64,000 nucleotides of DNA from the NCBI GenBank assembly GCA_905221605.1, contig CAJNDS010000569.1, forward strand, positions 280,514 to 344,513. Direction: 5' to 3'. The stretch's first letter is position 1, and each line of letters opens with the position of its first letter. Below are positions 19,750 through 30,632 of this stretch, piece by piece. The position numbers and the translations under genes are program-made. This DNA comes from Symbiodinium natans. Its lineage: Eukaryota > Sar > Dinophyceae > Suessiales > Symbiodiniaceae. The notes below the pieces were generated by a model that worked only from the letters and a program-made list of their open reading frames with translations, was not told where the DNA came from and ran no database searches.

Positions 19750-22548
19750 AGGGTTTTTGGCCACGCCAATGCAAGTCATCAGCTCTCCGTCTGCTTTATC
19801 TCGGATAATGTCTCCAGACTTGAAGGGAAGCTTCAACTTCTTCATCATCTCCTTCCATGCAGAAGCTCGAGGTGTTGCTTCGCGCTTTGCCAGCTATACT
19901 GCCATGCTAGCAGGGTGGTCGATGCGGAACATGACAAGATGTCTAAGCCATCTTCGTCACAACCCTGTCCGCGCGCGTGTCGACTGACAGGAGCTGGCCA
20001 CCGTTCGCAGCGTAGCACAGACTGGGCTCCAGGTGGCTGTCGACCCACTCCTGACCACAGCATCCGATGGCTTGGCAGCTTCGGGTGTGCACGTGAGCTT
20101 AAAACGCTTTTTAGCACCTTAATGTCAAGTCTGGAGCCTGCGTGGAGAGATGTCATTCGGGGCGCTTAAGAATTCAACGCGGTTGCCTTGCCGAATGCTT
20201 CGTATACAGGTGCTTCGAGAGTGGCAGGCTAGAGCCCAATCGTCGAATGGAGTTCACCCCGTGGGACTCTTGACAGAATTGAGACAAATTCAGTGCATTC
20301 TGCAAACAGAAAATTGTGAAAAAGCTTTGGGTGTGGAACGCCCCCCCCCCCCCGCCCCCCCACTGGGAAACACTCCCGATAACGCCCTCATTAGACTCAT
20401 ATTAGTTCATTGAGCTGACAACGTGTGGGAAAGCCGGAGCCTGCTCGTCGTGCTCCGCCTCGCCGTCCGAAGCCCCGCCCTCCACGTCCTCCCGTCGCAC
20501 CTCCTTCACAGATGCCACACGTTTCAACAGCCTTGCAGCTTTGCGCATAAGCCTGTGAAGGAATTGGATTTTCAAGACTTTCAGCCTGCACCACAGTCTT
20601 TCCGACCAACTGCAGGTCCCGATCGAGGTCCCCTTCAAAAACGCCGGCACCTTCACCCATCACATTGTGGAACCACAACTCGACCTGTCCCACGTGATAT
20701 TCAAGCTGGAGGAGTGTCGGATGCAGCATGAGTACTTCAGGCGTGTTATCCGTGTTATTTCCACTTGGCCTTCTTCTCTTGGGAGTTGTACTTGAGGCCG
20801 ATGCACGTACTCCGCGTGCCCATGGCTAGCGAGCTTGTGACGATGTCCCCTGGCACGAAGTTGGCAACTTTCAGACATGCCTCCGGCCGCACGTCGAACT
20901 TGGCATAGTGGGGGTACTTGAGTCCACAAGGGTAGCCGAACGTGCATCGCAGGTGATGCAGCTGCAGGCGCCCTTTCGGCACTGCGTCCAGCGATGTCAC
21001 GGCCCGGTCCTTTAAGCACGCACGAAGACTCACGTCTGAACACACCTGCTTCCGAACGCGCAGTGGAAAGGCTCCATGGAAAGAAGTTGGCTCCAAAACT
21101 GTTGCAAATGGTTGCTGCGCGCTGCTTCAGCTACACATGTTCGTCGCCCTGCGATTTGCCGCGTGGGGGATTTCGCGGGTGTCAGCTCAACCGTCAGAGG
21201 GATGCCTACAATTTCCTTTCACGCTCATTCTTCCTCGTGCACATCGATGCCTTGAGACTCGGGATGCATGTTGTTAAAAATGCCGATCCCGAGCTCCATT
21301 GAGCTCGTATCCGTGCTGCATCGGCAGCTGTGCAGGTTAGAACAAACTACAACACAAAGAAGGTTGCGGGGATGTCTGCTCTCCTTTCCTTATGAGGAAG
21401 GTGTGGAAAACCGGCTTTTCGTGTTCTGAGTTTTGTCTCGGCCGCTGTTCCCAGTCCTTGCGCCACTAGGGAGATCTGTTTACACACTCTACATGGAGTG
21501 CTGCTTCCTGCTTCCAGCAAAAGAGGCCTCTTCCGAAACCCACGAAGTCACCAGTCCTCGAGAGCGAACTTGAGGTCATGCACCGGGTTGTTGCGCGAGG
21601 CCAAGCGGTAGTTCTTGTGATAGCCCGTAACCTGGCCCCAGGAGCAGCCCATCACTTCTTAAATTTAGCCAAGGTCCCAGGAAGCTTTCTCACGGCCTGC
21701 CAGTGCACCCGTACCCAGCCCGGATGCTTTGGGACCGCGCTGTCTGGGCCAACAGCCTCTGCCCAGGCTGAGTGCAGGCTGAGGGTTGGGTACTCTTAAG
21801 CTGGAATGCTGCGTGAACATGGCTAGCACGCCTTGCCATCGGCACACCGCCAGGCAACCACCAAGCCGATGCCTCCGGCTGTAGAAGGGCATGGGCGGGA
21901 AGTGGTGGGATCTGAGACCTGTATCAAAAGTGGATCTGATGACTGTCAGGGTGCCTTTTTTGGAGTAATTTGTCTCACATGTAATCTTGGTCGGGATTGT
22001 ATGTCAGGTCCCAGAGCGGCTACCCCCGAGCCGACCCCAAACAGCAGTAAACCACGAATGCAGGCGCACCTGCACTTTCCGATTTCATACCCGGTGCTCC
22101 CTGACTCTGAAGACGAGCCCCATAGCTTCTTTTGGAAAAAGGAAGAGAGCTTGCATAGAGTTGCACCAAAGACTTCCAAAGTTCTTCCAGCCTTGGGGGC
22201 CGCCATCCTCCAAAGCGCCTTCGGGGCTCTTCAAGCAGTTGCTCTCTTTCAAAACTTCTTTGCTTTGTACCGTAGGACAATCTCACTTCGGAGCTAACTG
22301 TGTTCCCAGGACTGCAGGTTACCTCAAGCTGCTGTGTTCCTTTCACAGCCCTTCCCGGCAAAATCGAAGTCCAAATCCCCAAAGTCGCACCACCCCTCCC
22401 CACCCGAATGCTCCACGACGACTTCAAGACATCCTAATGTCCACAACTGCCATCCAAGGATCCGTAGCGCCAGTCCGTGGCACGCTGCACTCTCGCTCCG
22501 ACGGTCACAGAGGCCTCCGACACCGGCTGAGCCTGGCCCTGCAACGCG
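19750..22548 (-). CDS. XB: MIB/HERC2-domain protein, multi-exon paralogue of XA
   Basis: The same exon series as XA, in the same order and strand. About 22548-22455 gives VTVGARVQRATDWRYGS; about 21880-21832 gives GGIGLVVAWRCADG; about 21765-21712 gives HPGWVRVHWQ; about 21640-21550 gives TGYHKNYRLAS and VHDLKFA, completing the MIB/HERC2 pattern. Then about 21050-20760 (FGYPCGLKYPHYAKFDVRPE), 20735-20590 (WFHNVMGEGAGVFEGDLDRD), 20530-20410 (DGEAEHDEQAPAF, acidic), 20055-19985 (QEWVDSHLEPSL, VDTR) and 19865-19750 (KLPFKSGD, GELMTCIGVA). Some donors seem to be GC (GATG|GCAAGG at about 21838). No RING or HECT exon was found. The gene could extend upstream into the TIR-like exon; see findings. 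Confidence 0.65.
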
Positions 22549-23135
22549 TTGGAAGTCGCATTGAGGTCTTAAGCACCTAGAGTACACCATTTTGGGGCAT
22601 CTTGAAGCAAAAATGCTGAACTGCCCTGTCCCGATGTTTTTGAGGCGTCATAAACGCAAAAAAAGAAAAACAGCTTCTTTCGCAACGCACGCCTCCTCAA
22701 ATCCATGGCCTACTCCCACCATTGTCTTCGAGGATGTGTTCTGAAGGGCAGGTAACCGATCAAGCAAAGCTGCCGAACCTGGAATCTGCATCACCTCAAA
22801 CCCTAAACCAAAAACTCAGGTTTTTCTACGTCTAGAATATGATTGCCACGTCAAGAAGTGAAACCAAGTCTTTGCTTTGCCTTCCTTCATTCCTGGCCAA
22901 GATTCTGAGCAGGTTCCCTTGCAGGTGGCAGGCGCAACTCAGGAGCCCCAATGGCAGCGGCTTGAAGCAGGTGGCTTTGGGAAGAAGGGGGTGGCGGGGC
23001 AGGGGGGGGGAGGGGGATTACTAAAGTGAGAACAACAGTAAATTGCCGGCTGAGCTTGTCGACAAAGCAACGATTGGTGCGGGCACTTTTGTCGCGAAGG
23101 CCAAAGGCAGTGCAAGCTTTGCTGACCTTGCCAGC

Positions 23136-23711
23136 TCATGGTGGTCGCACCAGCAACTTCATCATCAATCCGGCAAGCTCGTCGTCGGACTTTCCCCGGC
23201 AGTCTTCGTAGGCAACATTGTCCAAAAAGACTGCGTTGACCAGAGCTCTGGATTTTTCATCCTTGGGCTGGGGCGGGTACACGTCGGACATCCTCAAGGG
23301 TACGATCTTCACATGCTGCGAGTATGATATTCTCAGCTCGTTGAAAGTGTCGCAGTTGACTCCCGTACGCTCGCCATAGTCCTCGGTGCATACTGCTAGT
23401 AATACTCCTTCTTCCCTTCGGATCTCATCCAAATGCTTGAAGACCTCCATTGCAAAATCGTCACCGACGTCCGGGTTGACTAGGCGCACTGGAAAGTCAT
23501 TCCGCTTCAGAATCTGGAATACTCGCCGGAACTGCTTGGCAGCATCTCGATGGTCGAAGCGCATGCTGAACATCCCTGGTCGCAGCTTCGATTTCTGCAC
23601 GGACATCGAAGGCGCGACCTCGAAAACGCAAGCCGGACAAGTCACCATATCCGGTGCAGACCCACTCCAAAATTGACGGACCCGACTCTGAACACACACT
23701 CCAGACATCAT
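23136..23711 (-). CDS. TIR-like domain protein or exon
   Basis: An open exon of about 190 residues. From GMFSMRFDHRDAAKQFRRVF onwards it follows the TIR fold order: a first beta strand, RNDFPVRLVN, then VLLAVCTEDYGERTG, DTFNELRISYSQ with a Glu where TIR domains place the catalytic or structural Glu, KIVPLR and then YPPQP. Many dinoflagellate proteins carry such divergent TIR-like domains. Box 1 (MFSMRF) is weaker than a classic FISY. The ATG at 23711 is possible, but an upstream exon cannot be excluded. A GT follows MMKLL near 23150, so splicing onwards to XB exons is conceivable. NADase activity is unproven. Confidence 0.55.
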   Translation of the reverse strand: MMSGVCVQSRVRQFWSGSAPDMVTCPACVFEVAPSMSVQKSKLRPGMFSMRFDHRDAAKQFRRVFQILKRNDFPVRLVNPDVGDDFAMEVFKHLDEIRREEGVLLAVCTEDYGERTGVNCDTFNELRISYSQHVKIVPLRMSDVYPPQPKDEKSRALVNAVFLDNVAYEDCRGKSDDELAGLMMKLLVRPP

Positions 23712-23719
23712 CCGAGTTG

Positions 23720-25350
23720 CAGTGCCCGGTGGTTGCCTGTCATCTTGATGAAAAAATTGTTAATGTCTGTGTCCCACCACCAAAACTTTCAGGATAGGTT
23801 TCCCCTGGCAACTTCCCCGACAGAGTTCAACAATGCCAACCCGAAACCAGGCATTTGACAGCCGAAAGAGACCAAGGGCTGTGGGGGCGTTCAATAGACG
23901 ATTGGGGCGGCTGAATCCGTTTGGCACATGGTATACACGCGAACGAAGCTCGACTGAGGCAAAGCACCTCTACAAAAGGATCGACGGAAAAATCGAAGCC
24001 AGAACGGCCAAATCGGAACGAGATCCAGAAATATCGGAAACCATGCCTGTGTCGGAAACCAGGAGGGCTAGATCGGAATTGGAAGCAAAATCGCAAACCA
24101 GGAGACGGTTCATTCGGAACCGGACCGGCCGGAACACGGGGGCGAATCCTGAGACCTCACGATGCACCGGCAACCCACCCAAACTGTCAAACGAACTGTG
24201 TGAAGCAGTACTGAAAAGCATGCATCACTCAGAAGTGCGGGGTCTGTGGCCTTGAGAGGGCCGCCCGTCCGCCTTCGCTGCCTTCGCCCTGCCACACATC
24301 GCCGGGCGCGAGGGTTGGACTATCATCCAGGCACTATGAGTTTCAGTGGGATCTGACGTGATTGACAGTGAGAGAAAGAACTGAACTCAAGAGTTGCAAT
24401 CTGTCACATGCCGGGGCTGCCTGTGTGTATCCAGCCATCGCATCGCTGCCTGGGCAGCACTACGTTGTGCACCGAAATTAACATCCGCACTAGCCGCTGG
24501 CAAAGCTGCTCGTGGCCGTGGGATCTGGGCCTCTCATCTCCTTGCGGGCTTCTATGAATCATGCCATGGAGGACTCACTCACCCAGCTGAAAAATTCCTC
24601 CCAGAGTCCATTCATGTCTATACTCGGGCTTGCGCAGCCCTCTGGCGGGGTGATAACTCACATAAACTTAAGCAATTTGTAACATGTATAGCCTCCACGG
24701 GAATGGATCTGTGAATCAGGAGTTGGTTCTTCCTCTTGGTGGTTAAGCCGGGTGCTGCAGCTTGCCAGTACAGTACTTACCACTCTTTGGAAGCCTTTGC
24801 CGTGAGTGCAACAGTAGGCCCGCACGAATGTTCAAGCAGAGCTGGACACATCTGCACAAACAGTGCCTCTCCTTGGGCTGAGGCTGTTGGGGGAGCAGGT
24901 ATCTGGCAGCCTTGGCTGTGTGGGTCCCACAACATGCAAGGTACCGGCGTTACCAATAGCAGAACTCAAAGATGGGCTTGTTGCTGGGAGCCCATCCTCG
25001 AGAGTAGTCTGTGCCAACTAAGCCAAGCCTCATCCGCTTGCTGCTGAAGCCCGCCGAGGTTGGGTCGAGCTTGCCTGGTGCATCTCGTGGCCTGCCTCAG
25101 ACTTCGCGCGGATTTACGTCTAGAATGTGCCATGCGAAACATAAGAAGATAGCCAGCTGCTCTCCACAGATCAACGCAAAGCGGGGATTCCACACCTACT
25201 GAGGGTGCACACAGGAAACCTGTAAACAAAAACCAACTGACTGGCCACGGATAGGGCGAGGCCAAGAGAATTAGAATTGGAACGTCAGCAATACACAAGT
25301 GAATATATGTGTATGTGTCTGTGTGTGTGTGCGTGCAGGCACCCGAGCCC
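23720..25350. other. Spacer between the TIR-like exon and K5
   Basis: No firm gene. A plus-strand ATG frame at 23833-24255 (140 residues, Arg/Glu/Ser-rich) overlaps imperfect short repeats built on TCGGAA and CGGAACC, and is more likely repeat-derived. A TG microsatellite (GTGTGTCTGTGTGTGTGTG) lies near 25309-25335. Confidence 0.4.
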
Positions 25351-25354
25351 CCAC

Positions 25355-26466
25355 CTAGATGCTGCCAAGACGCACAGTGAGCTTGGCAAATTCACGGATG
25401 GCAGGGAGCAAGGCAGCTTCCCACTCGGGCCGGCGGTCTCGCGCTCCCAACACTGCTTCGACAGCTTCATCTTCGGCACTCGAGTCATCATCTTCAGATA
25501 TCTCGGATATCTGCTCCTGGGCTTTAGTTATCCACGTGCCAGGCGTCTGTTCACGTCTCCCCTCTGCAAACGCGCATGCGCACTTAAGAGCAGGCAAAGG
25601 TCAAGGAGGTCCGTAACGGACGGCTCTCCGTCCACAAAGCTTGTTCTCCCTGTGATGATCCTGAGGGCACGCTGAGACATGAGAGGGCCCCTGGTTTTGG
25701 TGCCCTAAGGGGAGTCGAGCCAGTTGCCAACTGTTCCAAGCGGCTGCAAGGCAGTTACGCCAACGGAGAACACCTCGGACTTTTCATCGAACGTGCGATC
25801 TCTCGTAAACTCCGGGCAGAGGAAACCCCCCTCGCTGCCCAGACCCACAATGCCCAGCGCAGCTGTTTTATCATCGTCAACGAGTGGAATGAGTCTTGAC
25901 AGACCACAACACACAAGCTTCGGGATCCACTCGACCGTCAAGAACACGTTGCTGGGCTTCACATCCCGGTGGTAGCAAGGAGTGCCGCCCATTCTGTGGT
26001 AGTAGTAGCAATACTCGAGAGCTGCCACTATGCCAATGAAAATCTTGATCCTGGACGACCACTCCATCTTTGACGCGATCTCAGCACTATCGAGTGCTGC
26101 CTTTAAGCATGTTACGCCTGCTAACGGGTAGAGGAGGACGGTGGCTTCTTCACTCTTGCTGTAGCCAAGCACAGAAAGGATGTTCCTATGTTCGAAGGCA
26201 GTGAGTGTCTCCAGGTCTTGTTCTGTCAGATCTCGCATCCGCTGGCGGTATCCTGGGTGCTTGCTCTCCAGCCGTAAGGCTGCAAACTTCAATCCGTCTG
26301 TATCTCTGGCCTCGTATACCACTCCGAAGGTGCCTCCCCCAAGTTTGCTCTGTGATGCCCAATTCCTGGTGCAGTCCTTCACATACTTGGGCCCAACCTC
26401 GCCGAAACAGTTGCTCTGCAACACAGAGCGGCTGCTGTGGTCCGAGGAGTGCGACATGAACGACAT
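25355..26466 (-). CDS. K5: predicted pseudokinase of the K1-K4 family
   Basis: Exon 26466-25745 starts at ATG and joins an exon beginning at 25660 through a GC-AG intron at the family position (CA|G). A further short intron before about 25517 restores the frame into the acidic tail (EQISEISEDDD, then ARDRRPEWEAALLPAI), with the stop at 25355. Glycine loop GGGTFG and HRD (166-168) are intact. The VAIK lysine is leucine (FAALRL, L64; codon 26277-26275), and the DFG aspartate is cysteine (VCCG, C186; codon 25911-25909). Loss of both nucleotide- and magnesium-binding residues predicts no phosphotransfer. The frame is open and the family tail is kept, so it looks like a scaffold or regulator rather than a dead gene. 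It has no UIM or N-terminal domain. Confidence 0.8.
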
Positions 26467-26469
26467 GAG

Positions 26470-27310
26470 CTCGAATCCGGAACAACCCCAGTATGTTCAG
26501 GGTCATGATAAGTCGACGAGACACAACTCCCGTACGTGTCGGGCATCAGAGATCCATCCTACTTGGCACTCAATCGACAAGCAGCGACCAAGCTATCAAG
26601 GCACCTTACTCTTACTGCCGCGTGAGCTTCCTTTGAGCCAGGAACCCAGACTCTACACAGCATCCCCAAAGCTGCACACATCAGCACCTACGCGGGTCCG
26701 AAGCACTTGCATGCCAAGCCCGGCCCGGGATGCGTGTCGCAACGGTGCATCCGCATTTCAGAACACATGCTATGTTTAAGTGAGCATACGTGGACTGCTC
26801 CGATGCTTCACTAAGGTGGGCTGACTGAGAGAAAGCTGGCAATGGGAGGGAGTGTGAGAGAGAGAGAGAGGGATAGAACGAGACCGACACATGGCAACTG
26901 CTGGCTTCGAGAGGCACCACGGTTGGTGAACAGCAAAAGATAAATCAACTCGGAGGCAGCTTTGTCGACACTTGATTTAGGAGGAAGTCGGCAGTTGTTG
27001 AGCCTCACAAGTCTCGGAGATCTTGTGTTTTGGTCCAGGCCATGCAAAAGCTCCAATTTTGCGCACGCAGCTGCAGTCTTGCAAGAGTCCCGCTGAGGCT
27101 GAAGCTGTCCATTGAGCGTGCAGCCACCTCTATCCACTGTCGGGCACGCGCTTCTGACAGCTTCCAGGTTCAGTTTGCACATTCTTTATACTTGGATCCA
27201 AGAATTGGGTAGCATGCCCGCCACATGTGCAGGGTGAGAATTGCAAAGTTCCCTGTTCTCTCACGCCTCTCGGCGTTTGGCACATTGCACATTGCTACAG
27301 TTGCTGCTTT
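26470..27310. other. Spacer between K5 and K6
   Basis: A GA/CT microsatellite lies near 26853-26872. A minus-strand frame from about 27182 (NLEAVRSACPTVDRGG, then LELLHGL) is open for about 80 residues and could be an exon of either neighbour, but no join is convincing. Confidence 0.35.
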
Positions 27311-27315
27311 GGCGA

Positions 27316-30217
27316 TCAAAGACCTGAGTTCGAGGCCTTGACCGCGGCAAATCGACAGGAGCCCCAGGAGAAATCTGCGAAGAAGCGGTGTGCGAGCAGC
27401 ACTTCTCCTCCGTTTGGGACGGTGCTGGGGCGATCCACCTCGGCGTGTGCTTGCATCTTGCTAAGCAGCTGGCGAACTTCCAAGGGCTCAATCGTTTCGA
27501 GGTCGGTCTCCTCATTGGCTCTCATCTCACTGCGCTGAAGCAGGGCTTGGAAGGTGCGCCCCAGCGAGTAGACGTCGGCCTTGAGGCTGTAAGGCTCGGG
27601 GGGCTGCGCGTGCATCTGTGGAGCTTGATAGGCGAGAGCACCTCGCGGATGCGAAAGCAGCTTGCCTTGCACCATGCCATCCACGGCGCAACTGAAGTCA
27701 GAGATCACCACATCAAAGCTAGTGCCCTTTGTGCGGAGGAGTACATTACCAGGCTTCAGATTTCCGTGCATCACACCCCTCCCATGCATGTACTGCACGG
27801 CCGAAGCCATCTGAGACATCAGTGGTCGGCAATCCTGCAGCCATGAGGGGTCCAAGGGCTTGGGGTTCGTTTCCGACATGAAAGATTGTAGGCTGGTGTC
27901 AATCACGTCCATCACCACACCCTTCTTGCCGAAGACGCGGTCCATGTCTGCGCCATACCACTTTGGCAACACCTCGAAGCAGTCGTGGACCTGTAGGAAG
28001 GAGGGGTGCTGCAGGCTTTGCAGGATCTGCTTCTCGCGCTCAACGCACCTCTCGTTGATCCGCAGGCTCGTCAACTTCACCGCATACTGCTGGCCCGCTC
28101 GTGGGCCTGGTATTGGAAACGTTCAAACATGGGCTTTGACAGGAACATTCATCATGTCTACAAGTCTATGAGTCTATGAGTCCATGAGTCTCTGAGTCCA
28201 TGAGTCCATGAGTCTGTGAGTCTGTGAGTCGATGAGTCTACATATGAATCTATGAGTCTATGTCCTTCTTGGGCCGACGTCGTGTACACGGCGCCACCCA
28301 GATGCTGCAGCAGCAGGACCTTCCCGAAGCCGGAGATGGAGGACGTGTCGATGACGGGGGCGGAGCGCTTGTCCGAAGTGGTGATCATTCGTCGGTCCAG
28401 CACGAACTCGGGCAAGCCTTCGCCAGAGGCTTCTCAGGGAAAAAACAAGAGAAGCGTTTCCAAGTTCGCCTGCCCTTGCTTGCTTCTCTCTCTTGCTGCC
28501 TCTCTTCGAGACCAAAGCGAGACAGGCCTTGAGTACAGGCATGGATCTGGCCTCCCTGACGGGTGTACAGAACGCATCGGCTGCTGCGGCTGCCCGGGAA
28601 GAGGTCCAAGCATTTCTGCAGGAAGACCATTTGAAGAAACACAACCGCGTGCATATGCGTGCATGGCTTCTCTGCCAGGACAGGTAACGGCAGAATCTCG
28701 GTCCTGGCCAAAGCCGAGGTTGACATGGAAAGCCACCCTGCCCTCTTCCTCGCTCAAGAAGAGCCGGAAATAGTGCCGTGTGATCAACCTAAGCGGGTGC
28801 TGCACCTCAAGTCAGCACATCCCCATGTCTTCCATGCTCTCCGCTGCTGCCGAAGCAGCGGGTGCCTCTGAAGCACCTCCACCACATCATTCCTCTGGCA
28901 AGCTTGGGCGTGTTGCTTCAGGTATACACTATAGTACACCAGGTCCCGGCCCGAGAATAGGGAAGCTTGAAGCGGCTAAGCTGAAGCCGAGCGGCAAGCT
29001 GCCCTCGAGGGCCAGGAAATCGTTCACCATCGCCTGCCGCTGGGTGCCTGTGGAAATCACATGAATGACGCAAGAGGGGCTTCATCAAACATCCGACAAA
29101 AGGGCCCTGGAGGGCCAAGATAGGCAGATAGGCCGAGGCACATTTCAAGATGCGGCCTTGTGCTACACGCTCGGGTCCCAGCAACTTGCTGAGAGCCTGC
29201 TGGAAGTCCTCAGCAGCTAACTTTCACCCTCATCACGGACTCCCAATGAGGAACCTCACCTGCAGCACCCATACAGGCGTGGCCGCGTACATGGCCGCCT
29301 TAGGGAGAAAACTTTGCAGCTCGGGCATCGTTGTATGCGACCTGCTCGCCAAAGGCCTTCAGATCACTCACCGCTTTGACCTCCACCATGTCAAAGGCCT
29401 TCTCCAAACCTTGCGACGCTGTGGATGCTCAATGATCCAAGTACATGAGTGGAGGGATCGATCGTGCGGAGTGACTCGCCCTTACTCAGACCCATGCGCA
29501 ACATGTTTTTTCTGGATTTAGAGCTGCATCGAGCAGAGTGCTCGGCCTGGCACGTTCACGCACCACATGCGGACCACAGCCGTAGTACCGTCGTCACGCT
29601 GAAAGCTGCACGGCTCCTGGCAGCGAGATGGGGAGACAAGATATGATAAGACCTTATAGACGCTTATAGACCCTTAGATGTAGACTAGCTCTCCCAAAAG
29701 CATGGGCCTTGGGCTCGACGCCGGCATTCAGGTCTTGCGCGTGAGTGAAGCCGAAGATACCCTTGTTCTTCTTCAAGTTGCTCTTGGACTCGCGGCTGCC
29801 ATCTGTCAGCATGGTCTCGACCACAATGACCTCACCATCCTCCCCGTAGTTTTCTGGCGGTTGAAACAGGAAGCGGGAGACTGCCTGGCTGAAGCCGTCC
29901 ATGACATTGATGCAACCCGTGGAGCACTGGGCAGGCTGGGCAGGCTGGGCATGTGCCTCCAGCGCTCTCTTGGCGGCCGCCTGGCAGAGTGTCCGGATGT
30001 TGGGCACCAGCCTCATGCGTCGGCTCTCAGTGCGGAGGAGGTACTGCCACAGCGCCGAGGCTGTCAGCACCGGCAGGCCATAGCTGGGGCGCTTCGCACG
30101 GAGCAGGAGTCCGCCCGAAAGGTAGCCGGCATATTGACCGTAGCGCAGGACACAGTACCACACTTCGTTCGCACAAAGCAGGGCTTCCTGGCCCATGAGC
30201 TTGATCTGGCCGGCCAT
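27316..30217 (-). CDS. K6: kinase-like protein with HGN catalytic loop
   Basis: The proposed first exon starts with ATG at 30217 (MAGQIKLMGQEALLCANE), 2 nt after TTTCAAG, which resembles a trans-splice acceptor. It stays open to about 29690. Probable small exons follow near 29420-29300, 29225-29150, 29060-28925 and 28800-28690. The kinase is exon about 28440-28270 (VLDRRM, then SGFGKVLLLQHL, a degraded glycine loop) plus 28106-27316 (YAVKLT lysine, MHGNLKPGNVLL, SDFS, YQAPQ, KADVYSLG). HRD is HGN (27768-27760), so the catalytic Asp is Asn; DFG is DFS. This predicts weak or no activity. The intron between the kinase exons holds a minisatellite. It belongs to a different subfamily from K1-K5, nearer K8. 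Whether all the upstream exons belong to this one gene is inference. Confidence 0.6.
28158..28262. repeat. Intronic minisatellite, GAGTCTATGA-type unit
   Basis: About a dozen units of 8-10 bp, variants of TATGAGTC, TGTGAGTC and CATGAGTC, between the two kinase exons of K6. It is the likely cause of any assembly length error there. Confidence 0.85.
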
Positions 30218-30632
30218 GGCTTGAAACAGCAAGCGTGGGCTTTCGAACTATAGTGTGGCTATAGCTTGCTGAGCCGCAACCGACAAACTAGCTTGGCGTT
30301 GTGTATATGCCTGGCATAGACAACGGGAACGCGGTTCAGTCTATATTAGTCTGTCACCTCATCAAAGTATTGATGCAACTGCGACAACGGCACATGCACA
30401 AGGTGGGAACGAAGAAATGGGGCCGACCGAAGGTCGGTATAGGAATGAGAGGATAAGACTCACAAGAGAATAGGTGTGACATCACGGATTCGAGCCTGAA
30501 GCCAAGTTCTCAACTGAATGCAGACTCTCGTCCTTTTGCATTCTGGGTCCTGCCTGAGTCCTGCCCAATGCCCGATCAATTCCGCGCAGGCGCGGGCCAT
30601 CTCACTCTCTGGACGCTGTCTGCCAGATCCTC

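Noticed and set aside
23833-24255. 140-codon plus-strand Arg/Glu-rich protein
   Set aside because: Overlaps short TCGGAA-type repeats and is antisense to the cluster; the charge pattern follows the repeat.
28158-28262. CRISPR-like short repeats
   Set aside because: No spacers; contiguous 8-10 bp units inside a eukaryotic intron. No CRISPR array exists anywhere in the window.
30220-30290. Spliced-leader relic upstream of K6 (GGCTCAGCAAG)
   Set aside because: Only GGCTCA matches and the spacing is wrong; too weak.
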